From Mycobacterium sp. E2733 (GTDB lineage: Bacteria; Actinomycetota; Actinomycetes; Mycobacteriales; Mycobacteriaceae): a stretch of DNA of 64,000 bases. The position numbers and the translations under genes are program-made. How positions within the stretch are numbered: the first letter of the stretch is position 1; every line of letters starts with the position of its first letter. Positions 12,923 to 23,884 of the stretch are shown piece by piece. The stretch is taken from contig NZ_LZJZ01000107.1 in the NCBI RefSeq assembly GCF_001667585.1, positions 1 through 64,000 of the forward strand, read 5' to 3'. The notes under the pieces are model-generated. The model was not told the origin of the DNA. It saw nothing but the letters and a program-made list of their open reading frames with translations, and made no database searches.

Positions 12923-14238
12923 CGGTACTCTCTCAGCCGCGGCCACAGGCCCAGCGCCACCGCGATGGCGGCCCCCAGGCTGAGCACCACGCCGCCGACC
13001 TGGGCGCCGGACAGCCCACTGCGCGCGTTGAGGACGTCGTTGCGCAGGTGCGTGCGGCTCTGGTCGATGGCCTTGCCCAGTTGGTCCTCGAGCTTGTCGA
13101 AGGCCGGGGTGGAGTCGTCCTCGCTGCTGCCCAGGGCGACCTGCGTGGCCGCCCGGTAGTTGCCCACCGAGATGTAGGAGTTGATCCGGTCGTTCGCCTG
13201 CCGCCAGCGCAACAGCAGCTGGTCGGCGCCTTCCAGGTCGGGTTTGTCGACGGCGTCGCTGCGGACCATGTACTGGTCCAGCTGTTGGTGCATCGAGTCG
13301 ATGCGCTGATAGAACGACTGCTTGCGCTTCTCCTCGTCCCCGCGGCGGATCAGCGATAGCGTCTCGTCGGCCCGCGCCTGCTGGGCGGTGATCGCGACGT
13401 TGGTCACGATCCGCAGCGAGTCGGCGGCCGTGTTCTTGGCGCTACGGCTGGCGGCCGTGGAGATGGTGAGCGCAGTTCCGACCCATACCACCATGACGAG
13501 GATAGCGAGGCCGCCCACCACCAGGCCCGGGTTGATTCGGCGTCGGGTACGCCTGGCCAGCCACCGGTGGGCGAAGGCGCCGAACACCGCGGTGGCGCTG
13601 ACCACCAGGATGACCGGCGCCGGGATCTGCGTGGACGCGGTGGTCTCCGCGTCGACCCGTTCCGACGTGGCCTGATACAGCTGTGCCGCGTCCGGCAGGA
13701 TCGTCGACTGCATCAGGCCCGAGGCCTCCGAAAGGTACGACGACCCGACCGGGTTGCCCTCCCGATTGTTGGTACGCGCGATTTCGATCAGGCCGGTGTA
13801 GACGGCCAGCTCGGCGTTGATCCGGCCCAGCAGCTGCACCAGCGGTTCGTCGGTGAGCCCGCTCGACGCCCGGGTCACCGCGACCGACGCGTCGGTGATG
13901 GCCTGCTCGTAGCGCTGCCGGACGGGCGGCGGCTCGGCTTCGGCGATGAACGCGGTGGCCGCGGCGGCGTCGGCCACCGACAGGGTGGTGTACAGCCGCC
14001 CGGCGGCGAACGACAGCGGCTCGGTGTGGTTGAGCACCGTGGTCAGCACCTGCTGGCGGTGGTTGATGGTGGTCGAGGTGGCGAAGGCGCAGATGCCGCC
14101 GAGCACCGCCAGCACGATCCCGATGGTGAGTATGCGGCCTGGTGTGGTGGAGATGAACCACCAGCGGGGATGGGCTGGCTCGGCCGGCGACCGCGATCCC
14201 TGCGGCTCGGTCGACGGGTGCGCCAGCTCAACCGTCAC
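12919..14238 (-). CDS. glnX: Membrane signalling protein GlnX
   Basis: A 439-residue inner-membrane protein, the same length as Rv0412c. It has a transmembrane helix near residues 33-52 (ILTIGIVLAVLGGICAFA), a helical extracytoplasmic domain, two further hydrophobic helices around residues 205-260, a second long helical segment, and a last helix near the C-terminus (VGGVVLSLGAAIAVALGL). The arrangement suits relaying the GlnH-bound state across the membrane to PknG. It begins with GTG at 14238 and is first in the operon. It is divergent from mutT3, with 86 bp between them for both promoters. Confidence 0.92.
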
Positions 14239-14324
14239 GTGCTATCAGCCCTCATCTTTCGCGGCCACTGAAACGCTGAACGAACCTCTATAAGCGAATT
14301 CTAAGAGAATGTTGCGGCGGATGG

Positions 14325-15005
14325 GTGGAGGCAGACCAATTGACCAGGCGATCACGTGCATATCCTGAACTCGTGCAGGGCGACGGCGACGGTTGGGTGG
14401 TCTCCCACAGCGGCGCCCATTACTGGGGCCGCTACGGCGCGGCCGGTCTGCTGCTGCGGGCCCCGCGGCCGGACGGCACCCCCGCGGTGTTGCTGCAGCA
14501 CCGCGCGGTATGGAGCCACCAGGGCGGAACCTGGGGCCTGCCGGGCGGCGCCCGCGACAGCCACGAGACCCCGGAGGAGACTGCGGTCCGCGAGGCGCAC
14601 GAGGAGGCCGGCCTGCACGGCGAGCTGCTGACCGTGCGCTCGACGGTGGTCACCGCCGAGGTCGGCGGGCTCGGCGGCGCGCGCTGGACCTACACCACGG
14701 TGGTCGCCGACGCGGCCGAGCTGCTGCACACCGTGCCCAACGGGGAGAGCGCCGAGATGCGCTGGGTCGCCGAGGAGGAGGTGGCCGACCTGCCGCTGCA
14801 TCCCGGCTTCGCGGCGAGCTGGCACCGGCTGCGCACGGCCACGGCGCTGGTGCCGCTGGACCACGCCGACGAACGACGGCGGCACCTGCCCCGCACGATC
14901 GAGATCGACGCCGGCGTCTTCGTCTGGTGCATGCCGGGGGACGCCGACGGGGAGCCGTCGCACCTCAGTCGGCGGATCAGCTCGCTGCTGCAAGCGCCGA
15001 ACTGA
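14325..15005 (+). CDS. mutT3: NUDIX hydrolase MutT3
   Basis: NUDIX-family pyrophosphohydrolase; in M. tuberculosis MutT3 is one of several MutT proteins tied to sanitising oxidised nucleotides. The Nudix box is complete: [13 protein letters not shown], then [10 protein letters not shown]. The visible protein is up to 226 residues against 217 in M. tuberculosis. The start is uncertain: GTG 14325 is used, but the TTG at 14340 and the internal GTG ahead of QGDGDGW are alternatives, and none has a strong ribosome-binding site. Its last 29 bp overlap the convergent thiE gene. Confidence 0.92.
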   Translation: MEADQLTRRSRAYPELVQGDGDGWVVSHSGAHYWGRYGAAGLLLRAPRPDGTPAVLLQHRAVWSHQGGTWGLPGGARDSHETPEETAVREAHEEAGLHGELLTVRSTVVTAEVGGLGGARWTYTTVVADAAELLHTVPNGESAEMRWVAEEEVADLPLHPGFAASWHRLRTATALVPLDHADERRRHLPRTIEIDAGVFVWCMPGDADGEPSHLSRRISSLLQAPN

Positions 15006-15657
15006 GCCGCTGCGCCGCGGCCCGCGGGTCGGCGGCCGCCGTGATCGCCCGCACCACCACGATCCGCCGGGCGCCGGCGCCGAGCACCTCGGGCAACCGC
15101 CGCTCGTCGATGCCACCGATCGCAAACCACGGCTTCGCGGCGCCGAAACTGGCGGCCGCCCGCACCAGCCCCAGGCCCGGCGCCTCGCGGCCCGGTTTGG
15201 TCGGGGTGGGCCAGCACGGGCCGACGCAGAAATAGTCAGGGCCTGCCCGCCCCGGAGAGCTAGCCGCCGCGGCCTGCTCGGAGTCATGGCTGGACAGGCC
15301 GAGCAGGGTGTCGGGGCCGACGATCTCGCGGGCCGCCGCCAGCGGCAGGTCGCCCTGCCCCAGGTGCAGCACGTCGGCGCCCGCCACCCGAGCGATGTCC
15401 GCCCGGTCATTGACCGCGAACAGCGCGCCGTGCCGGCGGGCGGCGTCGGCCAGGATCTCGCACGCCGCCAGCTCGTCGCGCGCCTCGAGGGCCCCGAACC
15501 GCTGCTCACCGGGCGATCCCTTGTCGCGCAGCTGGATGATGTCGACCCCGCCGGCCAGCGCGGCGTCGGCGAACTCGGCCAAATCGCCGCGCTCCCGGCG
15601 CGCGTCGGTGCACAGATATAACCGTGCGGCCGCCAGGCGGATAACTCGCTGATGCAC
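14977..15657 (-). CDS. thiE: Thiamine-phosphate synthase
   Basis: Joins hydroxymethylpyrimidine diphosphate and thiazole phosphate into thiamine monophosphate, the step where the ThiC/ThiD and ThiG branches meet. The 226-residue TIM barrel shows IIQLRDKG near residue 40, [21 protein letters not shown] and FAIGGID. It starts with GTG at 15657. It is divergent from the TPP-riboswitch-controlled thiOSG operon; no riboswitch precedes thiE itself. Its 3' end overlaps mutT3 by 29 bp, tail to tail. Confidence 0.96.
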   Translation of the reverse strand: MHQRVIRLAAARLYLCTDARRERGDLAEFADAALAGGVDIIQLRDKGSPGEQRFGALEARDELAACEILADAARRHGALFAVNDRADIARVAGADVLHLGQGDLPLAAAREIVGPDTLLGLSSHDSEQAAAASSPGRAGPDYFCVGPCWPTPTKPGREAPGLGLVRAAASFGAAKPWFAIGGIDERRLPEVLGAGARRIVVVRAITAAADPRAAAQRLSSALAAAS

Positions 15658-15701
15658 ACCGCGACGCTAGCGCGCTAGCGTGGAAGCCGAAGAACTTACA
15701 G

Positions 15702-15808
15702 ACACGGGAGTCCCGGGTAGTCATCTGCGGGGCTGAGAGTGGGCACAGCCGGGTCAGCGGGACCTGCCCTTACCGTCACACCTGATCCGGGTCATGCCGG
15801 CGAAGGGA
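15702..15808 (+). promoter_or_regulatory. TPP riboswitch upstream of thiO
   Basis: Carries the conserved TPP (thi-box) core: GGGGCTGAGA in the pyrimidine-binding arm, then ACCTGATCCGG and a final segment ATGCCGGCGAAGGGA. The element ends 8 bp before the thiO ATG at 15817, and the purine-rich GAAGGGAGG can also serve as ribosome-binding site. This suggests control at translation initiation: bound TPP would hide the site. Confidence 0.95.
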
Positions 15809-15816
15809 GGCCAAGG

Positions 15817-16826
15817 ATGCCAACAGACCGTGGGTCGTTGGCGGTCATCGGCGGCGGCGTCATCGGACTGGCGGTGGCGCGCCGGGCCGCGCAGGCCGGG
15901 TGGTCGGTCCGGGTGCACCGCACTTCCGAGAAAGGCGCGTCCTGGGTCGCCGGCGGCATGCTGGCCCCGCACAGCGAGGGCTGGCCCGGTGAGGAGCGCC
16001 TGCTGCAACTGGGCCTGGAGTCGCTGCGGTTGTGGCGCGAGGGCGGTTTCACCGACGGGCTCCCGGCGCAGGTGGTCACCGCGCGCGAGTCGCTGGTGGT
16101 GGCCGTCGACCGGGCCGACGTCGCGGACCTGCGCACCGTCGCCGATTGGTTGTCCGCGCAGGGACATCCGGTGATCTGGGAGTCGGCCGCCCGGGATCTG
16201 GAACCGCTGCTGGCGCAAGGCATCCGGCATGGCTTTCGGGCGCCCACCGAGCTGGCCGTGGACAACCGCGCGGTGCTGGACGCCCTGACCGCGGAATGCG
16301 AGCGGCTGGGGGTGGGATGGGCGCCGCCGGCGCACGACCTAACGGTCGACGGCGACGCGGTGGTGATCGCCAACGGCATCGACGCCCCCGCGTTGTGGCC
16401 CGGCCTGCCGGTGCGCCCGGTCAAGGGCGAGGTGCTGCGCCTGCGCTGGCGGCGCGGGTGTATGCCGGTGCCGCAGCGCGTCATTCGCGCCCGCGTGCAC
16501 GGGCGGCAGGTGTACCTGGTTCCGCGTGCGGACGGGGTGGTCGTCGGCGCCACCCAGTACGAACACGGGCGCGACACCGCCCCGGTGGTCTCCGGAGTGC
16601 GCGACCTGCTCGACGACGCGTGTGCGGTGTTGCCCGCGCTCGGCGAATACGAGCTGGCGGAGTGCGCCGCCGGGCTGCGCCCGATGACGCCGGACAACCT
16701 GCCGCTGGTGCAACGCCTGGACGAGCGAACCCTGGTCGCCGGCGGCCACGGCCGCTCCGGCTTCCTGCTGGCGCCGTGGACCGCGGAACAGATCGTCGGT
16801 CAGCTGGCCCCGGTCGGAGCCCCGTC

Positions 16827-16830
<4 letters not shown>
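15817..16830 (+). CDS. thiO: Glycine oxidase ThiO
   Basis: FAD-dependent oxidase that makes dehydroglycine (iminoacetate) for thiazole formation by ThiG. The 337-residue product has an N-terminal Rossmann FAD motif (AVIGGGVIGLAVA), then GMLAPHSEG, and near the C-terminus AAGLRPMTPDNLPL and GGHGRSGFLLAP, as in the DAO family. The ATG at 15817 sits right after the TPP riboswitch. The stop overlaps the thiS ATG (ATGA). Confidence 0.96.
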
Positions 16831-18530
<1,700 letters not shown>

Positions 18531-18533
18531 GGG

Positions 18534-19054
18534 TCAGCCGTTCGTGCGCCACCACTGGTAGAGGGCGTTGACGTCGGAGTTGGACGACGTGAGGTGTCCC
18601 AGGACGTTCTTGGCGTCGGTGGTCCACGTCAACGTCGCGTAGTTCTTGTAGGTGCCGCAGGCGATCTGCCCGCCGGTCTGCCCGTTCTGCTTCCAGGTTC
18701 CCGGTGACTGCCCGGCGTCCCCGCACGCGGCGAGGGACACGTCCTTGATGGTGGAACTGAACGCGGAGGCCAAGTTCGTGCCGTTGGAGAAGAGGGCGTA
18801 GACGCCGGAGCCCGGGCCGCTCGGGTCGGGGCTTTGCCCGCACAGGAGCTCGGCCAGCTCACCGGATTCGGTCAGCTCCTGCGACTTGCAGTTGTTGAGG
18901 CCGTAGCCCTTCGACAGGTTGGCCGCCAACGTGTTCATATCGGCCGCACTGCCGGTGTTGGGTTCGGCGACCGCGGTGCCGCTTCCCGCGAAGCCAAACC
19001 GCCGGTGAGCGCTGCGGCCGACACGGCACGCAGCACGATGTTGAGGTGTGACAT
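18534..19054 (-). pseudogene. Secreted protein paralogue with frameshifted signal peptide
   Basis: The mature part (LSKGYGLNNC, CGQSPDPSGP, ACGDAGQSPGTW, IACGTYKN, ALYQWWRTNG) is a close paralogue of the gene at 19119-19646. Upstream, the ATG at 19054 opens a signal peptide (MSHLNIVLRAVSAAALTGG) that runs out of frame. Restoring one base near 18992 gives a signal that flows into AGSGTAVAEPNTGSAADMNT and the mature part. As written, export would fail. An internal ATG at 18938 could only give a leaderless product. It is a recent one-base lesion, a phase-variable site or a sequencing error. The function of the family is not known to me. Confidence 0.75.
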
Positions 19055-19118
19055 TTTCGTTGACTCCCTATGGTTGATGGATGGGTGATGCCGAAACCCG
19101 TTGCCCCCCATCGCGAAC

Positions 19119-19646
19119 TCAGCCGTTGGCGCGCCACCACTGGTACAGCGCGGCGGCGTCGGTGTTGGATCCGCGGATGTAGCTCAAGATGTTCTTGGCG
19201 TCGGAGGTCCAGATGATCTCGGCGGCGTTCTGATACGTCCCACACGCCACCTGTCCGGCATTGCTGCTGTTGCTGCCCTGGTGCCAACTGGTGGGAGATT
19301 GGCCGCTGTCCCCGCAGGGGCCAAGGACATCGTCTTTGATGCTGGCCTTGAACGAGCCGACCAGGTTTTCGCCGTTGTTGAACAGGATGTACTTGGCCTG
19401 GACCGGGCCGCTCGGGTCGGGGCTCTGCCCGCAGGTCAGCGACGCGAGTTCGCCGGAGGTGATGCTCTGGGCGGCGCAGTTGTTCAGCCCGTAGCCCTTC
19501 GACAGCGATGCCGCGAGCGTGTTGATGTCCGACGGGCTACCGGTGTTCGCGGGATCCGCGGTTGCGGTGACCGTGCCCGCTAAGGCGGAACCGCCCGCGA
19601 ACGCCGCGGCCGTCGCGACCCGCAACGCGTTGCTGAGATGGGACAT
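19119..19646 (-). CDS. Small secreted protein of unknown function
   Basis: A 175-residue exported protein with a clear Sec signal (MSHLSNALRVATAAAFAGG, cleavage probably near ATA-DPA around residue 31). The mature part has four Cys that can pair (NNC, LTCGQSP, PCGDSGQSP, VACGTYQN), a Trp in SPTSWH, and ends in YQWWRANG. The same pattern is in its damaged neighbour. It is a mycobacterial family I cannot name; a structural or host-facing role is only a guess. It starts with ATG at 19646 with a purine-rich site upstream. Confidence 0.85.
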   Translation of the reverse strand: MSHLSNALRVATAAAFAGGSALAGTVTATADPANTGSPSDINTLAASLSKGYGLNNCAAQSITSGELASLTCGQSPDPSGPVQAKYILFNNGENLVGSFKASIKDDVLGPCGDSGQSPTSWHQGSNSSNAGQVACGTYQNAAEIIWTSDAKNILSYIRGSNTDAAALYQWWRANG

Positions 19647-20038
19647 CCTCTGGCTCCTAAGCGGTTGTGGAACCGGCGTCGCTCACCGGAGAAACGTACT
19701 TCCGCTAAGTAGGGATCGTAGGGCTATGTCCAGACAAAGCAACACATTCCGCTGGCAATTGTCTGTCTCGGCATCATTTTCACCACCGCAGCGCAACGGT
19801 CGCTCACGCGCGGCTTCGAAACACTCTCCCGGCCAATGCTTTTCACACGCCAGGCTGACTTTGCGGGCGACGGTGCCGATAGGCCGGCAGGAGAACGGCT
19901 GTTGAACGCGGGGGGACCGTCGCGCCCGCACGTCAACGGGCCAAAAGGGGATTTTCAAATTGCCAGTGCCGCCCCGACTGTGCTCGGGTATGGTTAGCAC
20001 CGCTTTACGCCAGCTAACTTCTCGGGACTGGAGAATTC
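19647..20038. other. 392-bp intergenic stretch
   Basis: Less GC-rich than its surroundings. It should hold divergent promoters for the secreted protein (minus) and the CD225-like gene (plus). A GGACTGGAG purine run just before 20039 is the likely ribosome-binding site of the latter. Open frames on both strands lack protein-like composition. No structured RNA was recognised. Confidence 0.5.
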
Positions 20039-20374
20039 ATGACACAACCGCCGGCACCGCCCCCTCCGCCGCCTGGTTACCCGCCGCAGCAGCCCGCCGG
20101 GCAAGCGCCGAATAACTATTTGGTGTGGTCCATCCTGGTGACCCTGTTCTGTTGCCTCCCCTTCGGCATCGTGGCGATCGTCAAGTCCAGCCAGGTCAAC
20201 GGTCTCTGGGCGCAGGGCCGTTATGCCGAGGCGCAGGCGTCCGCCGACAGTGCCAAGAAATGGGTGATCTGGTCGGCGGTCATCGGTGTCGTCGTCGGCA
20301 TCATCTACGGCATCTTGATGGCGGTGGGCGCGCTGAATACGAACACCAATGCGGCGCTCGCCGCGATGTTCTGA
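20039..20374 (+). CDS. CD225/dispanin-type small membrane protein
   Basis: A 111-residue protein with a Pro-rich N-terminus (runs of Pro up to residue 22), a first hydrophobic helix ending in the Cys pair of LFCCLPFGIVAIVKSSQV, a loop with AQGRYAEAQASADSAKKW, and a second helix (VIWSAVIGVVVGIIYGILM). This is the CD225 layout. Bacterial members are of unknown role; an effect on membrane structure is the usual proposal. The gene for a DUF2752 membrane protein follows after 15 bp. Confidence 0.85.
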   Translation: MTQPPAPPPPPPGYPPQQPAGQAPNNYLVWSILVTLFCCLPFGIVAIVKSSQVNGLWAQGRYAEAQASADSAKKWVIWSAVIGVVVGIIYGILMAVGALNTNTNAALAAMF

Positions 20375-20389
20375 GCCCGGTTCGCGATC

Positions 20390-20815
20390 ATGGTGACCCG
20401 CCAAGGGTCGGTGCCGCTGAGTCTGGGTGCGCCACTGGTGGTGGCCGCTTCCACGACCTTGATGTGTGCCGCCATCTGGGCGGGTGACCCGACAACTCCC
20501 AACGGTCCGCTGCCGGTGTGTCCCACCAAGGCGCTGTTGGGAATCGACTGTCCGGGATGCGGCAGCCTGCGCATGCTGTATTCCCTGATGCACGGCAACG
20601 TCATGGCGGCCGCCAGGTTCAACGCTTTGGGCCTGGCGGCCGTCGTGCTGTTGGTGTGGGCGTACCTGGCCTGGACCTATGGACGGGTGGCGGGCAGGCG
20701 GGTCCGGAGCTGGCAGCACGGTCGCTGGTCGGCGGTGGTGACGCTGACGTTGGTTGCGGCGTGGTTTGTGGTGCGCAACATTCCTTTTGCGCCGTTCAAT
20801 GCGCTCTATGTCTGA
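20390..20815 (+). CDS. DUF2752 membrane protein
   Basis: A 141-residue protein with three predicted membrane helices (near residues 10-30, 78-98, 114-130). The DUF2752 hallmark is present: CPTKALLGIDCPGCGSLRM, then LMHGNVMAAARFN. The clustered Cys suggest metal or redox binding, but no function is established. It probably shares a transcript with the CD225-like gene 15 bp upstream. Confidence 0.88.
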   Translation: MVTRQGSVPLSLGAPLVVAASTTLMCAAIWAGDPTTPNGPLPVCPTKALLGIDCPGCGSLRMLYSLMHGNVMAAARFNALGLAAVVLLVWAYLAWTYGRVAGRRVRSWQHGRWSAVVTLTLVAAWFVVRNIPFAPFNALYV

Positions 20816-20868
20816 TACCGCCGTGTCTTGATCCCGGCCGCTCGTCCCGCGGTCTAACCTGGGGCGCG

Positions 20869-22362
20869 ATGGTGAACAAATTCACGGCGATCCCGGCGGC
20901 CCTCGTTGCGGTCGCCGTGACCGCATTCTCAACCGGCTGCTTTCATCGGTGCGCGCAACAAGCGACAGGAAACCCCGACGCGGCCAAGTTCGCCGGCGCG
21001 TTGCACGACAAAGTCACGACCGACGCCATGATGGCCCACCTGGCAAAGCTCCAGGACATTGCCAACGCCAACAACGGCACCCGCGCGGTGGGCACGCCCG
21101 GCTACGAGGCCAGCGTCGATTATGTCGTAAACGCGTTGCGCGGCAGTGGCTTCGACGTGCAGACCCCGGAATTCTCGGCGCGGGTGTTTCACGGGGACAA
21201 GCCGGAGGTGACCGTCGGTGGCAGGCCGGTGGAGGCGCACGCGCTCGACTTCAGCCTCGGCACCCCGCCGGAGGGGGTGAGCGGACCGCTGGTGGCCATA
21301 CCGGCCAACAACGGCCCCGGTTGCGCAGCCTCCGATTACGGCAACCTCCCGGCGCAGGGGTCCGTGGTGCTGGTGGACCGCGGCACGTGCCCGTTCGCTC
21401 AGAAGGAGGACGTCGCGGCGCAGCGCGGTGCGGTCGCGATGATCGTCGCCGACAACGTCGACGAACAACAGATGGGCGGCACGCTGGGGCCGGAAACGAA
21501 CGTCAAGATCCCGGTGGTGAGCGTGACCAAGTCAGTCGGCGTGCAACTGCGGACCCAGCCGGGGCCGGCAACCATCAAGCTGAACGCGAGCGTGCAGAGC
21601 TTCAAGGCCCGCAACGTGATCGCGCAGACCAAGACCGGGTCGACGTCCAACGTCGTCATGGCGGGCGCGCACCTGGACAGTGTGCCCGATGGGCCCGGCA
21701 TCAACGACAACGGTTCGGGAGTGGCCGCGATACTGGAAACCGCCCTGCGGCTGGGTAATTCGCCGCAGGTGCGCAACGCGGTGCGGTTCGGTTTCTGGGG
21801 CGCGGAGGAGCTCGGCCTGATCGGATCGCGCAACTACGTCGAGTCGCTGGACCTGACTGCGCTGAAAAACATTGCGCTGTATTTGAATTTCGACATGCTC
21901 GCGTCGCCGAACTCCGGCTACTTCACCTATGACGGGGACCAATCGCTGCCGGCGGACGCCCGCGGGCAGCCGGTGGTACCGGAAGGGTCCGCCGGCATCG
22001 AGCGCACGCTGGTCGCCTATCTGAAGTCGGCCGGAAAAGCCGCGCAGGACACGTCGTTTGACGGCCGCTCCGATTACGACGGATTCACCCTGGCGGGCAT
22101 TCCCGCCGGTGGCCTGTTCTCCGGCGCCGAGGTGAAGATGTCTGCAGAGCAGGCGAAGTTGTGGGGCGGGACCGCCGACGAGCCGTTCGATCCCAACTAT
22201 CACAAGAAGACCGACACCCTCGATCACATCGATAAGACCGCGTTGGGCGTCAACGGCGGCGGCGTCGCCTACGCGGTGGGCCTTTACGCCCAGGACCTCG
22301 GTGGCCACAACGGGGTTCCCACGATGGAGGACCGCACGCGTCACCTGCTTACGAAGCCATGA
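20869..22362 (+). CDS. lpqL: Lipoprotein aminopeptidase LpqL (M28, with PA domain)
   Basis: Surface-anchored zinc aminopeptidase of 497 residues. A signal peptide ends in lipobox STGC. A PA insert (TCPFAQKEDVAAQRGA) lies before the M28 domain. By comparison with Streptomyces aminopeptidase the site is complete: His268 (GAHLDS), Asp in GINDNGSG, the general-base and ligand pair Glu313-Glu314 (GAEELGL), Asp342 (NFDML) and His445 (NYHKKTDT). The ATG at 20869 is chosen for the signal peptide. The stop overlaps the start of a second, altered paralogue, so the two are made together. Confidence 0.95.
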   Translation: MVNKFTAIPAALVAVAVTAFSTGCFHRCAQQATGNPDAAKFAGALHDKVTTDAMMAHLAKLQDIANANNGTRAVGTPGYEASVDYVVNALRGSGFDVQTPEFSARVFHGDKPEVTVGGRPVEAHALDFSLGTPPEGVSGPLVAIPANNGPGCAASDYGNLPAQGSVVLVDRGTCPFAQKEDVAAQRGAVAMIVADNVDEQQMGGTLGPETNVKIPVVSVTKSVGVQLRTQPGPATIKLNASVQSFKARNVIAQTKTGSTSNVVMAGAHLDSVPDGPGINDNGSGVAAILETALRLGNSPQVRNAVRFGFWGAEELGLIGSRNYVESLDLTALKNIALYLNFDMLASPNSGYFTYDGDQSLPADARGQPVVPEGSAGIERTLVAYLKSAGKAAQDTSFDGRSDYDGFTLAGIPAGGLFSGAEVKMSAEQAKLWGGTADEPFDPNYHKKTDTLDHIDKTALGVNGGGVAYAVGLYAQDLGGHNGVPTMEDRTRHLLTKP

Positions 22363-23831
22363 CGGGCCGGCTGGGAGCGGCACTGCTCATGGTTGCCGCG
22401 CTGCTGGTGGGCTGCTTGTCGGCGCGGCCGGGATCGCCCGCTGTTGCCCCGGATCTGGGTCGCGGCCTGGCCGGAAAAGTGACCGCCGATCAGATGTTCA
22501 CCCATCTGCACGCGCTGCAGAACATCGCCAACGCCAACAAAGGAAACCGGGCGGACGGCACGCCGGGCTACGATGCAAGCGTCGACTACGTCGCTAAAGC
22601 GCTGCGCGGCAAGGGCTTTGACGTGCAAACCCCGCAGTTCGACCGGCTGTTCACCGTTTCCCCGGGCAAGCCGGCGATGACGATCGCCGGCCGCAGCTAC
22701 CCAGTCGATCAGGCGTCGTTGTTGGTGCGGACGCCGCCCGGCGGCCTGACCGGGCAGCCGGTCCGGCCCGCCCAGCCCTCGGGCTGTGCGGCCAGCGATT
22801 ATCCGGCCGCGCTGCCCAAGGGTTCGATCGCCGTCGTCGACGACGCGCGTTGCTCGGTGGTGGACAAACAGAACAGCGCGGTGGCCAAGGGTGCGGCCGC
22901 GCTGATCGTGCTCAGCGCACCCGCCGGCCAGGGCGCCCCGGCCACCTTGTTCAATCCGGGCTACTTCAAGCAGCTGACCGTGCCCGTCGCGGTCGCGGGC
23001 ACGTCCGCCGCGACCGCGCTCGCCGGCGCGAGCGCGCCCATACGTCTGGTGCTGGACGCCCAGAACATTAAGATCACGTCGCGAAACGTGCTGGCGCAGA
23101 CCAAGACCGGTTCTCCGCACGAGGTGATCATGGTCGGGGCGCATCTCGACAGCTCGCGCGGCGGTCCTGGCATCAATGACGACGGATCCGGGGTGGCCGC
23201 GGTGCTGGAAACGGCGCTGCAGCTCGGTCCGCTGGCGCCCGTGAACAACGCCGTGCGGTTCGCGTTCTGGGGCGCCGACGAGGACGGGCTCAACGGCGTC
23301 ATGGACTACGTGTTCGGCCTGGACAGCGACCAGCTCAACGACCTCGCGATGTACCTGAACTTCACCAGGTTGGGTTCGCCCAACGCCGGCTTCTTCACCG
23401 ACGACGGCGATCAGTCCGGTCCGCCCGCGCCCGGGGTGACTTACGCGGACGTCCCCGACGGGTCGGCTGGCATCGAGCGCACCCTGGCCGGCTATCTGAA
23501 CCTGGCCGGGAAGCGGCCCGCGGACATGCCGCTGAGCACCCTCGCCGACTACCATCCCTTCATGGTCGCGGGCGTGCCGATCGGGGGCATGACGGCCGGC
23601 GCAACGCAGCCGAAAACCACGGTGCAGGCCCGATTGTGGGGCGGACAGGCCGGCGCCCCGTTCGACCCGAACTATCAGGGACCGCATGAAACCGTCGACA
23701 ACATCAACCGCGACGCGTTGGCCATCATGGGTTCTGGCATCGCCTACGCCGTGGGCAACTACGCGCAGTCGACCGGCGGCGTGAACGGTGTCCCGCCGCA
23801 CGACAAGCGCCATCGCACCCGGATGCCGTAA
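22359..23831 (+). CDS. LpqL-like lipoprotein, catalytically altered M28 paralogue
   Basis: A 490-residue lipoprotein (lipobox LVGC) that follows LpqL by an ATGA overlap and has the same layout: PA-like insert, then an M28-type domain. Early metal ligands remain (His262 in GAHLDS; Asp in GINDDGSG), but the general-base Glu is Asp307 (GADEDGL), the metal-ligand Asp is Thr336 (NFTRL) and the final His is Gln440 (NYQGPHET), with a His only three residues later. Loss of three catalytic positions suggests a non-enzymatic partner or a peptide-binding protein. The reading frame is intact and long, so it appears to be kept by selection. Confidence 0.9.
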   Translation: MTGRLGAALLMVAALLVGCLSARPGSPAVAPDLGRGLAGKVTADQMFTHLHALQNIANANKGNRADGTPGYDASVDYVAKALRGKGFDVQTPQFDRLFTVSPGKPAMTIAGRSYPVDQASLLVRTPPGGLTGQPVRPAQPSGCAASDYPAALPKGSIAVVDDARCSVVDKQNSAVAKGAAALIVLSAPAGQGAPATLFNPGYFKQLTVPVAVAGTSAATALAGASAPIRLVLDAQNIKITSRNVLAQTKTGSPHEVIMVGAHLDSSRGGPGINDDGSGVAAVLETALQLGPLAPVNNAVRFAFWGADEDGLNGVMDYVFGLDSDQLNDLAMYLNFTRLGSPNAGFFTDDGDQSGPPAPGVTYADVPDGSAGIERTLAGYLNLAGKRPADMPLSTLADYHPFMVAGVPIGGMTAGATQPKTTVQARLWGGQAGAPFDPNYQGPHETVDNINRDALAIMGSGIAYAVGNYAQSTGGVNGVPPHDKRHRTRMP

Positions 23832-23868
23832 TCCCTGCCCGAGGACTTGTCGGCGGGGCACATTATTC

Positions 23869-23884
23869 TAGAACGCATGTTCGA
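23869..23884 (+). promoter_or_regulatory. Probable LexA (SOS) box over the REP13E12 start codon
   Basis: The 16 bases TAGAACGCATGTTCGA match the mycobacterial SOS consensus TCGAAC-N4-GTTCGA at 11 of 12 fixed positions. The ATG of the HNH gene (23877) lies in the spacer, so LexA binding would cover the start site. Several 13E12 genes of M. tuberculosis are reported members of the LexA regulon. Confidence 0.8.

Noticed and set aside
19683-20000. Minus-strand open frame in the 392-bp gap
   Set aside because: No start signal, odd composition and no recognisable motif; it overlaps the promoter of the CD225-like gene.
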